Of a stretch of DNA of 64,000 bases, positions 12,401 to 26,200 are shown piece after piece; position 1 is the first letter of the stretch, and the number at the start of each line of letters is the position of its first letter. The stretch is from Meghimatium bilineatum (lineage: Eukaryota; Mollusca; Gastropoda; Stylommatophora; Philomycidae): positions 6,255,799 through 6,319,798 of the forward strand of contig CM067298.1 of assembly GCA_034231615.1 (NCBI GenBank), written 5' to 3'. The position numbers were made by a program, and so were the translations under genes. Under the pieces are notes generated by a model. That model was given only the letters and a program-made list of their open reading frames with translations, was not told the origin of the DNA and ran no database searches.

Positions 12401-15400
12401 TGAAATGCTTTCAGTGAGGTCTTTAACAAGACTAGTGATGCTTTTGGTTACCTTGATATCTTTGGCAGGCGATGATCTGGAATATCACACTCAGACAGGC
12501 TGAGCTATATTCTCTTGATATTTCACCTTAACCCCTTGGCTGCGCTGGGTAGAAAGGTCAAATTGCAACTACAGTGCAGGGACATTTTAAGGATTGTCGA
12601 ATTTTCCCCACTAAACCATATGCCTACTGCATTCTTGTATTCAAGAATTTGAGTGTATTATTGTTGTATATCAATAATCTACGTTATGCAGATGATACTG
12701 TGTAGCAGAAAGCAAAGAACATCTCCAAAATCTGTTTAACGGGACAGTGATAGAAAGTGAATGCCAGTTGATCTGCTCTTTCATTGCCTCAAGCACATGT
12801 CCCAACACAAAAATAAATGTAACCACTTTCTCACCTTTCTCAGGGCCTCAATCCGCTGTTCACGAACAAGACCCACTTGTACCTTCCTAATCATACTCAT
12901 AGAATCACTCAAGATACAGACCTGCGTTACCTTCTGTGTGCATGCACACTCAAATGCCCTGGTCACCGCCATAGTCTCCGTGGTCATACTACTCGTAGTG
13001 ACCACAAAGACACCACTCTCCTCCCTAATGATCGTTTTACCTGTGCACTGAGTTGTGAAGGCCCAAGCATTGCAAACATGTCTAATCACAGATCCATCAG
13101 TGTATATAATGACATCCCCCTCTTTGGTATTCTCACTGACCAAAATCTGCACTTCTTTCTCCGCAGCTGTGGGACACTATTCTCTGCATTCCCTACTGTT
13201 ATATTACAACTCTCAAACAAGTATCAAAATCTGTGGGTAGACTTATCCATTCTGCACCTGCTGCCAAATCTTGCAATATGCACACAATTTGTATGACATC
13301 CTCAGCATGTCCCATCCACGACTTCCTTCTCTTAAGTCTGCTGCCTTTAACTTTGTGTATTTCAGAATGCAACGGGTTTTCCTTATCCGTATGTATTTGA
13401 AGGTATACTGCATGGCAATACTGTAATCTGTGTTCTGCTGTTGAACAGTCAAGTAGGTACCACATAGCTCTTATTGATGTGTCTCTTGTACACCCAAATA
13501 TGATATGTATTGCTGCATTCTGAATTCTATCCAGTCTTTCGATCTGAGTTTGGCCAAGAGTCAGAATTTCCAGTGTATATTCTATCACAGCCACCACCAA
13601 ACCTTGGGACAAAAGAAATAACATCCTCTGCTCACACTGAACAGCAGCCATACCTTCATTGCTGCTATGCCTTTGCCTGCCCTTATGATAACGTGGCCAA
13701 AATGTTCCCTGAAACTCAGATTCCTGTCAAGAAAAACAATTTTGTATTGTTATTTGTATGATTTTAGCTTGTTTTCCATTGTGTGTGTTATTTCACATGA
13801 GCTTCAGATAGTGATAGTGTGTTAGTCGTCGTGTAGTAAAACTTCATCACCTGTTTTCTACGTAAGTACTATTAGTTATCCCTACTGAGGTCATCTTCCT
13901 TGGTGAGGAAGGTGGTAGCCTTAAGTAGGCTACTAGCAGTTGAAAAGCAGGTATTCTCATGTTAGGCTTCCCTTCAAGGTCAGAAAGACTATACACTACC
14001 CTACCAAGTAGAGATGCTGAAGTCTGAGGCAACCAGCCAAGAGGCACACCATAGCAATCAGCTTGGTATACACTGGGGAATATGTTTGTGTCTTTAGACA
14101 AAACTTCAGATCTAAACAAATTGCAAGTGAGAATGAAAGAAGAAATGGTTATGTTTATAGATTTTTTGTTCAAAATTCCCAAATATTCTGAGTTTTATGA
14201 TGTAGATCAAAGTTGTGCTATTAAATTTATTAGAGGATTATTCGACAATTTTACCACTTTTTATGAATGTATATGTTATAAGAGGAGGGCAAATAAAGAC
14301 ATGGACAGCAACAAGGAATTGATAGGACAAGACTTTTCCTCACTCATCTGCATTGTTGATAGAAATTGCTGGAGGCCTCTCTATGCTGAAGCATCCAATG
14401 TGGTACCCCTACTACCCTGATGGAATATATTTTTATAGATATAGATAGATAGATGTTATATTGAATATTAAACCTAAGCTTTGGTGAACATTTAAATATA
14501 ACAATCTCTTCTCGCTTGATACAAATTATTACTCTTGGATTTTGCTACTTGCAAAAGGTCTGAAGGTTGTGTGAGTGGCCCATCAAACCATGCATGAAGC
14601 CATAGTGAGATCCTAGTTTAAATTGTGCTTATATAGTGAGCTTTTCTTGTGGAAGTCCCATATTAACATCATCTATACAATTATATTTTACTCCCTCTTA
14701 GTAGGGGGCAGGGTTTCTTAAAGCAGTGCACACTGCTGAGAGTTCAATCTTCTGGGTATGAAATGATGCTCTGGAGAATCTTCCCCCTTACACAAGAGGA
14801 TAATCTTTTAATCATAATTCTTGTGTTCTAAACAGAGACCCTTGGTCTTCTAGTATAAATACCAATTGGAATGGAAAGTTTATAACTATTCTTTTGAAAC
14901 ATTTCTAACAATGTTGCAATATTTTAAAATCACTGTCTTCACTAGGTATGGGCAGTGTTTTTGAAGACACTAATTTTGAAGATAGTGATGACATAGAACC
15001 CAGTCGGAGAACACGTACGGTTTCCATGCGATCAGACACATCAGTCGGCAAAGCATCCCTTCATGAAGTGATCAAAGCAGAGAAACAGGATCTTCAGAGC
15101 AAAGTAGCTCGCATGGCAAGACGCAAGGCATGGCTCAAGTGTAATCAACATTTACTTCGCACATTGGCCTCGTATTGTATACTGCAGGGATCGGGTGGCG
15201 GGGGTTTAGCCTCAGTTCGTATGGAGCTTCTCTTGTTGCTACAGGTATCTAGTAGCTTTATCATTGGAATATTTTGAACAGTATATATTACATTACAGAT
15301 CTTATGATTGTTTTATCTATTGGTTTTTGTGCATAGCTTATTCCATACAATACCTGTCATTGCACATAACTTATTCCATAAAATATCTGTTATTGCACAT

Positions 15401-18400
15401 AACTTATCCATGCAATACCTGTCATTGCACATAACTTATTTCATACAATACCTGTCATTGCACATAACTTATTTCATACAATACCTGTCATTGCACATAA
15501 CTTATTCCATACAATACCTGTTATTGCACATAACTTATTCCATACAATACCTGTTATTGCTCATAACTTATTCCATACAATATATGTTATTGCACATAAC
15601 TTATTCCATACAATACCTGTTATTGCACATAACTTATTCCATACGATACCTGTTATTGCACATAACTTATTCCATACAATATCTGTTATTGCACATAACT
15701 TATTCCATACAATACCTGTTATTGCAGTCCTGTCTCACATTATCTTTTATCTCAACATTATCACCTCTTAGCCTGTTGTGTACTGATCAATCAATTTAGT
15801 TTTGTCTCATAACTCCATCTAAATATCTTCATTCCTATCTTGTCCTATACTTAGCTTTTCTTTATTCTGTTTTACATTCTCCATCTGAGCACATTCCAAC
15901 TTCTGCCCTGTTTCACGATATCCCAGTTTGTGTAATTCTCCTACTCTCTCCCCATCTGAACATATGCCAACTTCTACTCTATTTATTTCTATTCTTGTTC
16001 TTGTTGTTCCTCTCACATATTTATATTTATTTATCTTCTAATTTATCAATATTATCTGATATTTTAAGACAAAACAAAAAATAGAGGGAGGGCTGAAGAT
16101 ATAGAAGCTTGACTTTATTTGATTTGGCTTACTCCATACGTATTCCATTCCTCTTACCAAAGCAACATGCTGCTTGCTAAGAGTACAACTCATAACACAT
16201 AACCCCATAACTTCAAGTTACCTCTTGAACATAAAGTGAATGACTTAACCACTACACTAGGGAGACCCCCCTAAGACAAGTAATCTATCATAACAAACTT
16301 ACAGAAATTAGTTCTATCTAAGAACTAGGAAATCATATCAGTTCTATCTAAGAACTAGGAAATCATATGAGAACTAGGAATTCATTTCAGTTCTCTCTAT
16401 GAAATCCAATGCTGACTCTAAAGTAGAATGGAAAAAAAGAGACAGTGAACCAAAAGGTACAAGATTGCCCAGAAATTCATAATTGCTGAGGCTGAAAGCT
16501 ACACAAATACTTCATGTAGTAGGCAATGGTTCTCATTGTGGGTTCACTGAGACTTGAAGAGAGGCTATGGAAAAAAAATATTAAATTATAGAACAGACAC
16601 GAGAAGGGCAACTACTTTAATTATAAACAACAAGAGTGATAAACAAGTGCAATATAGCTTCAAAAGTTTTAGTGGCATATAGTAAATGATCTTTTTTGTA
16701 GCCACAGGGGAGGGATTTGCAAAATAAAATTAGTCTCAAATGGGTTGTATGGACCAAATTATGTTGAGAATCTAGGCTATAGGTCATAAATGAATAAGAA
16801 ATAATACCAGCTGCTCATATATGGGAAACATCGACAAGTTACAGTCTACAGTTGCCTCACAGGGACCATATGACCCATGTTGAGAATCACTTGTCATCTT
16901 GTTATTATTTTATATATTTATTTTAAACATAAATAAATCATCAACCTTTCACCAATACAAAATATAAAAAATGTTATCACAGCTCTGATATTTTCAGCAT
17001 AAAAGATTGCCCTTGACATTCTAGAGGTTTTATTTTGATATTCTGATAATTGGATTTTTTGTATTATGTTTATATAATTGCACAAAAACTTAGAAATCTG
17101 TGTATTTTTGACAAAATACAGGAACTTCAGCAGGAGAGACCCCAACAACAGCTGCTGTCACCTCTACCTTTCCCAACCACTTTGCCTCTACTGTCAGCGA
17201 GCATCACCAACAGCCGCAGTGTGGTAGCTGATCCTGTCCAGTACTTACAAAATAGCATACAGGTACAAACTGTGAATAATCTATCTGATCCTGGCTGTAA
17301 AAGTATATAACATTAGACCTGATCATTGCCAAAGTCAGATGTGTTGGGCCATGGGCACAAATAAAATGGTGACTCAACACACTTCCGTTCTTAGCAGGAT
17401 GTATCCTGCTGGAAATCTAGTAGGTCCATTGTCCTGCTTTAAGAGAAATCCAGTGAGAGTTTGAAAATGAGCACATAAAAACCTGATTTTTATAATTAGG
17501 AGGCATCAAGGAATTACATTAAAAAAATAAGAAAGTAACAGACAGTATTTGAACCGGGTACTTTCAGCTGATACTGACAGAAAGTAGCAAGCAGTATTTG
17601 AACCAGGTCATTTCAGCTGACCCTGATTCACCTCACAACTTTCTGATTGAATATTTGACTTGTCAATAACAGAACTCATACATGAAACATCTTTTACAAA
17701 AAAAAGTGAACAAAAATCTGTATGGACATAGTAATGGACAAGAAAATGATGAAGTTACTTAATTATCACCTGCTGTATATAGAAGAAGTTACCATTGGTG
17801 ACCAGATTGGGAAGTGCACGATTTAATGTGCAAGTCACATAAACCATAAGCAGGCATGCCCTTGGATATTCTGCTTATATATTTTGGACACATACAGGTT
17901 TATCTCATGTGCATCCCATTGATGTCAGATTCTTGCAACAGAGATGGTATTAGTTCAGCCAACAGAGGCTGAAAACAGACTGGCCAGGCTCTTCTATAAT
18001 TGAGCAAGACCACAATCTGCCCTAGAAAATACATATTCTAAAGACAGAGGCAAGCAACCAAGAGATGTACCACAGTAATCAAGATGCCACGCACCAACCT
18101 ACACAATGGGAATATGTAAATCTATGGATATATGTACATTCCAAGCAAATTAAAGAAGAAGAATATCAAGTTTAATGACAGTGTTCATAACCATTATGTT
18201 TAGAGTTTGTATATGTGATTGGGACCGTAGCCTATTAGCTGACAAACTGTTTTATTTGTAATAATTTAAATTGTATTACTCAATTACTTCGCAGGATCTA
18301 CTGCAAGCTGTATTAGATTTCACACTTGCACCTGACGCACACACAGACATTGGTGTGGTTAGCACCATCCGTGACTTATCTGTAGCTCTGTCCTCCTGCA

Positions 18401-20206
18401 TCTATCAGAGTCTTTGTGACAGTGATTCCTTTAATGTTGATGCTGCTGATGTTGGTATTGATGGCTTCATCAAGTAGGTTGCTTTCTTATACACTATTAT
18501 TCTATCATAGTTATTGATGCAAGGTCAGACATGGATACTAAGGAACAAAAGAGAAAGATTACTACATGGGAATGAGATGTCTAAGCAAAGCAGCAAACAG
18601 AACAAGAATAGAACATGTGAGGAATAGAGATTACAAGAACTCTTGGAACATATGTGGTCAAATATATTAGTAAACAGAGACTTAAATGATTTGACCACTT
18701 AATCAGAATGAACCCTTAGAATTAATATTGGTTTGAAAATCATCATTCAGTTTTAGATGACAAAACATTTGTTCTATAACAAGTGTAGAGGGAAGAATTT
18801 ATAATGAATGGGTCACACACTCTATGAAAGTCTCTGACAAGTATCATCAAGCTATCACTGTTCTTTGGTAAATAAGAAGAGGAGACTGGCCAAGAAATAT
18901 GTTGATATAGAAGCATGTGTGGGTCTATTTCTGCATAGGTGGCTGAAAAGTGTTGGTTTATGTATAATACATATTTAATACAAATAATAATACATAATAC
19001 AAATAAGACATATTTCTCTAATTTAAGATAAGATGTAATTTACTATAGATGTTAAACCTTGAAGACATATTTCTCTAATTTAAGATAAGATCTAATTTAC
19101 TATAGATCTGAAGCCTTGAAGACATATTTATCTAATTGAAGATAAGAGCTAGTTTACAATAGATGTATCGCCTAGACCTGACCATCAACACCAAGACAGT
19201 GGAGGTAATGTTTCAGCTCTCTCCCAGTGAACTGTACCATGACCCAGTCATTGTCAATAACACTTGCCTTCTACCAGTCAACAGATTCATTTGTCTTGGC
19301 AGTACTATCTCCAGGGCTGATGGTATTGATGCTGAAGTCAATAACATCCCTAGAGCGACTTGCATGTGACAGACTGCGCAACAATATTTAGAAACAGAAA
19401 GGCATTCACCTCTCCACAAAATTAAAAGTCTATCAAGCCATTGTTCTTACCACTTTGCTATATGCTTGTGAGACCTGGACAGTGTACAGCAGACACACTA
19501 GTGTGCTAAATCACTTTCTTCAAACATGCTGTATCTGCAAACTTCTCAGGATAAAGTAGCAGGATAAAGTATCTGATACTCAAGTCCTCACTCGAGCCAA
19601 CATCCTAAGCATTCATATAATGCTGAACCAGTGCCAATTTAGATGGGCTGGATATGCCTGCATGCCTGACAAATGCATTCCAAAACAGCTGATATATGGT
19701 GAGATCCTCAAGAGAAAATTACTAGCAGGTGTACAGAATCAATATTTCAAGGACTTTCTCAATGTGTCTCTAGGGGGCTTCAATATTGATGCCACATCCT
19801 GAGGGTCTTTCACTCAGAATTGCCCTGTGTGGCACAGCAACATCACCAATTGTGCTAGCATCGCTGAGAAGCATCAGAGGCATGGAGAAAATATGCTGCC
19901 AGAAAATACAGATCTACAAACATACAGACGTCCAATTCTGATCATACACATCCCAAATGTTGCAGGGGATTCTCTGCTAGGATTGGACTTTCAAGTCATC
20001 TCTGCATATACCAGAGAGATACAGCAACACAAGTCTGAGTCTGTTGTCACCATAAAACCTGTGCGGATAGCTATTATAATTATAGTCTAGAAGAAATACT
20101 TCTTTAATTGTGTATTTTACTTAATCTTTGCAGTATACTTTTATATGACTATTTATGTGGGAATAAAATGTAGTTAATTTTTTGGGGGGGAAATTGACAT
20201 AGTAAA

Positions 20207-20260
<54 letters not shown>

Positions 20261-23200
20261 TGAGCAGAATGTATTTCTCCAAACTTTGTTATCTTTGTGT
20301 ATTATTATAACACTGCAGTGTCTTCATCTTCCTTTTTCAGTCCTGAGTTCTCCTATCCATCCAGTCATTTGATGGCTGGTGTGAAGAAGAGCCGTCATCG
20401 AACAGGAGGAAGTGTAGAAGATGTGGTCAATACACCTCCATCAAAGTGGCCAGGTACAGTTTATCTAATTAAAAACAACCAGAATGCACACTAATTAAAT
20501 TACTCTTGAACAATGATACAATTAGCTTTTATTCAGAATATTTGTAAGAGCGCTGTTCAATAAGTTCTGCGACTAATATTTTATCCGGAATACCGCTATA
20601 CATACAGATTAGTTGGCTCTGTCTTCTTCAAAGTAACCTTGTGATTGTATACACTTATTCCAGCACTTCTGTCACTGAAGAAAACATCCATGGTAGACAA
20701 TTTTCAGAGCAGCCTTCAATTTGTGGCTATCTCATTATAAATATTGTGTGGTGACATTTGTTTTTACATGTATGTCAAAGAAATTATTGGATGGTGGCAT
20801 TTGTTTTTACATTTATGGCAAAGAAATTATTGGATGGTGACATTTGTTTTTACATTTATGTCAAAGAAATTATTGGATGGTGGCATTTGTTTTTACATTT
20901 GTGCCAAAGAAAATATCAGATGGTGGCATTTGTTTTTACATTTATATCAAAAAAAAATGTGGGTGGTGACATGTGTTTTTACATTTATGTCAAAGAAATT
21001 ATTGGATGGTGGCATTTGTTTTTACATTTATGTCAAAGAAATTATTGGATCGTGGCATTTGTTTTTACATTTATGTCAAAGAAATTATTGGATGGTGGCA
21101 TTTGTTTTTACATTTATGTCAAAGAAATTATTGGATGGTGGCATTTGTTTTTACATTTGTGCCAAAGAAAATATCAGATGGTGGCATTTGTTTTTACATT
21201 TGTGCCAAAGAAAATATCAGATGGTGGCATTTGTTTTTACATTTATATCAAAGAAATTATTGGGTGGTGACGTGTTTTTACATTAATGTCAAAGAAAATA
21301 TTGGGTGGTGACATTTGTTTTTATATTTATGTAGATATATTGGCAGGTGACATTTGTTTTTACATTTATGTAGATATATTGGCAGGTGACATTTGTTTTT
21401 ACATTTATGTAGATATATTGGCAGGTGACATTTTTTTTTACATTTATGTCAAAGACATATTGGATGGTCTAAAAATGGAATTAACTGATTCAGCATGTAA
21501 TTACTTTAGAGTCTGACAGAATATTTTTTTAGCAAGAATATGTTTAATATGGTAAAAAGAAATCAGTGTGAGAGTAAAGATAAAATTGTAGAAATCACTA
21601 GTGCTTTCAGTTATGCTGTATGACTGAGAGTTGGACACTACCTACAGACATGGACAGGTACAGGCTTTCGAATGCAAGTGTGACAGACGAATTGTGTGCA
21701 TTTCCTATAGTCTGCACAAGACAAATGTGTATGACATGAGAAGATGCAAGTTAATGATACAAGAAACATGATTTGTTAAATAATAATAGCAACATTATTG
21801 CAGTTATTTCAGATGGGACATCACTGAAAGTTCTACTAGCAAGAGAAAGTGATGAAAATGTTAAATAATAATGGCAACATTATTGCCGTTATTTCAGATG
21901 GGACATCACTGAAAGTTCTACTAGCAAGAGAAAGTGATGAAAATGTTAAATAATAATGGCAACATTATTGTGGTTATTTCAGGTGTGGCATCTCTTATTT
22001 CAGGTGTGACATCACTGAAAGTTCTACTAGCAAGAGAAAAAGATGAAGATGCTCCAAGAATCAATGTTCTACTGACAGAGTCCTTAATTGCTGTCTACAT
22101 GAGCCTCCTGATCTCAGCTCTGAGCATGTATGACTCTCAGATGCTTTACCGTCTGGTGGCTAACAAGTTAGATGCTCATTCGTGGGCAGCTCTGTTTGGT
22201 GGTGGCAACAAAGTGGCTGTCAGACAAGAGAAAACATCTGTACCACGTAAGTAATGTGGAGTTGATTTCTTCACATTTTCTTTTGCAACTTCCATTTGTG
22301 CATAATAAAAATTTTTCAACTCTACAGGAAATACGAATTTTTAACAAATATTGTCATTATGTTTGTCATGTGACGTCCTTTTTATGTTTCCATCTATTGT
22401 TTCCATGACTGTGGTCCACCTTTGCTTACTGGTTGTTGTGTGGTTCCCACAATTTTTATTTTTATGTCCATGCCATATGGTGGGTTATATCTTTCCACAA
22501 TTTTCTATTTCATGTGCCGTCAATTTCTGATAATGTTGTGCTCCAGTTTGTCAAATATCTTCTCTCGTGGTCTTCCCCAACCCTTCTTAGTTTTCACTTT
22601 GCCTGTTGTTACAATATGTTCAACTTTCCACTTCTCATGATAAGTCAAACAAATGTGGACTTTCTCTTTCTGATGCGGATAAGAAATTGTTTTTGAATTA
22701 ACTTTTGAAGATATCTTCATAATGCTTTTTATCTGCCCATGATGTTCTTAACACTTTTCTATAAAACCACATCAAATCTTGCAATTAGTTTGTCATATTT
22801 ACCTTGTCATACTAATCTAGGAAGATCTCTAGAAGGTATGAAACCCTAATGTCATTGATCGTACAAAAGACTGGATGCCCACTGCTCATGCATTCCATAA
22901 GAGCTTTCTTGTTCTTATGTAACATACAGAAATTGTAGGTAGAAACACATCTAGTAGTTGAAAATGTGGTGATAACAGGGTTGATAATGTCATTGTCTAG
23001 ATCGGTGGTTCTGATAATGTTATTGTCTAGACCAGTGTTTATCAACATTTTTTGGCCCGTGGTTGCTACAAAAATTATTGACTTTCTTTGCAATTCACTG
23101 AGGTTTTTTAAGTTTTATCACTATAAATCATGTTTTTTGTTGACATAGTTACCTGTCAACATTGCATGTGGACTTTCTCTATACAATCCTATAATAGAGC

Positions 23201-26200
23201 TATCATCCATCTTTGCTTTCACCATGACATGATCAGTCTTACCACAGAAGTAGAAGCTGTTAACGAAGGCTATTGCTGGTTCATACGACTACTTTTGTGC
23301 ATGTGTGCTCAGTGACCACATGAGTGCACTCCGTTCAGTTGAAGCAGAAACTATCTTCTGACATGTGCAGTTTTTAGAGCATTAGATAGTGCCTCACAAA
23401 AAGAAATGCTATACAGACACGATGGATACAGGGGCAGACCATGGAAAAGATGGGTTACAGAAATAACAGTCATTGAAAATTAACATATATGAAGCACACA
23501 AAAAGACCTTCCCCAGAGAACTCTTCAGCCCTTGATGCTGAAAAGCATCAAGGGTTAAAACAGAAAGAAAGAAAGAAGAAGAAAAGTTAGAACATTTTAA
23601 GACCAATCAACCTTCATTGTTGTGCCAGGATATGTGGGTGTGAAGAGTGATTATCGAGTTGACACGCTGGGGAGCATAGCCACTTTTTCAGAATGCACAT
23701 CAGCATCATCAAACTGTGGTGCCATACTAGTTGCACTGAGAGAATCTGTCCGTTCAGTAGTATAAATAGCAGTCAATTTTTAAACTGTGTAATATCAAAG
23801 ATTTGAAAATACATCTCTCAAAAATTACTTGCCAGTTTTTACTTTCAGACATTGACTGTTTATCTCCGATGGGCTTTCATACCCTGACATAATAAATTTA
23901 GAAGTAACTGTAAAAATGGAGATTTAGCAGATTACTGGCAGAAGAGGTCTGCTTAACTGGCTGTTTTATTGTCTTTATCAGAGATAATGAATTAAACTTG
24001 GAGGGGCATATAAATGAAACTAGTATCAGAAATCTGAAGAGAAAGATTAGAAACAGAAACAGATAGAGACAAGGTTGTATTTGTAGTGATAAATCTTCAC
24101 GAGTTGCACTTCTGTCTAGTAAGATGATGGTTTGTTCAGTTCCAAGTAAGCTGTAAGTAGATGGTTTATTTCCAATACACAAGGCAACACACAAAAATCA
24201 TCACAGATAATTTTATATGGGTTTTGTAGTATTTGGTTAGCTGATTTCAAATCTGTCTTTAGTTTTTTTCTACCACGTAACATTTTTTTGTAATAGCTAA
24301 TTATAATATCTTTCAACAGTGGTTATGACCACAAATCGAGTACAATGTTTTATTTAGATTGGTATCGATACTTTATTACTGGCTGTTACAATTTTGTTCA
24401 GTTTCGGGTCACGTGATTTAGTATCGATGCTACCATTTTTGTGTATTCGATAGGATAGTAAATCCATTTATACACGTGTGGTGTTTGCTTAAAGTAATTA
24501 CGACAAGTATATTATGAGATTTCGTTGTTTTGTACTTTCTTTTATTTTAAAGGTTGCAAAAACCTTGCATTTGTGTACTTGATAACTTATTTTGTGTACT
24601 TATTAACTTATTATCATGCCTAGAAGATGCATCAATCATCCAAACTGTTTCTGTTTTGTGTGTGGTTCATTTGTGACGAAATCACAGCGGCGCACAATTT
24701 CAGATGATCTAAAGAAGATATACATATTGTATTTTGGCTGTCCACTGGGTGATCAGGATAAATCTTGGGCTCCACATATCATATGTACCAGTTGTTCAAG
24801 CGGACTACGTGACTGGCTAAATGGCCGCAAGGCAGCTATGCCATTTGCAATTCCAATGTTATGGAGGGAACCGCGAGACCATGTCAATGATTGCTACTTT
24901 TGTCTGGTGAACACAAATGGATTCTCTGCTAAAAATAAACAGAACATTGTATATCCTAGCTTAGATTCTGCCATCAGGCCTGTTCCACATGACGATTCAT
25001 TGCCTATTCCTTTACCTCCTTCTGGTGGACTCGTATCTATGCAAGATGGGGAGGAATGCAGTGAAAACACAGCTGTTCACAATGCAGACTCAACTGATCC
25101 AGATTATACTGTAGATGAATGTTTAGAACCTAAGACTTTTACACAGGCAGAGCTGAATGATCTTATTCGTGATCTAAATCTGTCTAAAGATAAAGCAGAA
25201 CTTCTTGCTTCAAGGCTTAAGCAAAAGCATTTGCTTGCAAGGGACGTTAACATAACTTATTATAGAAAACGAAATCTCAACATGACGACGTTCTTCAATG
25301 TTGACGGCTCATTGAGTTATTGTCAGGACATCGATGGTCTCTTCAACAGTTTATCACAAGTGCATGATCCATCAGAATGGCGTCTCTTCATTGATTCCTC
25401 GCGAAGAAGCTTAAAGGCAGTTCTTTTGCACAATGGAAATTTAAAACCAAGCATACCAGTTGCACATTCTGTTTATCTGAAAGAATCTTATTACAACATG
25501 AACAGTTTGCTTGAAGTTATCCATTATAAAACACACCAGTGGAACATCTGTGGTGATCTAAAGGTCATTGGCATGTTGATGGGCATGCAAGGAGGATTCA
25601 CTAAATACTGCTGTTTCCTATGCCTATGGGATAGTCGAGCAACAGCGGAACATTATGTCAAACGTGTCTGGGAGCCCAGGCATATCTATACGCCAGGAGC
25701 AAGCAGTGTCCAAAATATGCCCCTTGTTGATCCACAGAAAATATTTCTGCCACCTCTCCATATTAAGCTAGGACTGATGAAAACCCTTGTGAAGACCATG
25801 GGTAAGACAAACTCAGAAGGTTTTCAGTACCTTGTTAATAAATTCCCAAACATCACTGCTGCAAAAATGAAGGAAGGGATATTTATAGGTCCACAAATCA
25901 GATCTGTTTTACAAGATGAAGGTTTCAAACAGTCTCTGTCAGGAGCTGAGCTAGAAGCCTGGGAGGCATTCAAGTGGGTCTGTGAAAACTTTCTTGGTAA
26001 TCATAAGTCCCCTACATACAGGGAAGGAGTTCAGCGTCTAATAGATTCTTACCAGAACCTTGGCTGTCGCATGTCATTAAAAGTGCACTTCTTGCACTCC
26101 CATGTAGATTTCTTCCCAGAAAATCTTGGTATGGTGAGTGAAGAGCAAGGAGAACGTTTTCACCAGGACATTCAGTTAATGGAGCGCCGTTATCAAGGTT

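Noticed and set aside
12535..12600. Possible piggyBac end (ttaaccccttggctgcgc)
   Set aside because: No matching inverted end with TTAA found downstream.
15331..15726. CRISPR-like regular repeats
   Set aside because: Units abut without spacers in a eukaryotic intron; this holds for all tandem arrays here.
15308..15799. 163-codon frame rich in His/Ile/Tyr
   Set aside because: Readthrough of the 33-bp minisatellite.
18474..18476. TAG as the end of a gene at exon g
   Set aside because: The donor gtaggt begins one base earlier than the TAG ends its codon context, and splicing to 20341 restores conserved DMXL sequence.
20744..21311. Three overlapping plus-strand frames of 112-180 codons
   Set aside because: All produced by the ~45-bp tandem repeat, whose length is a multiple of three.
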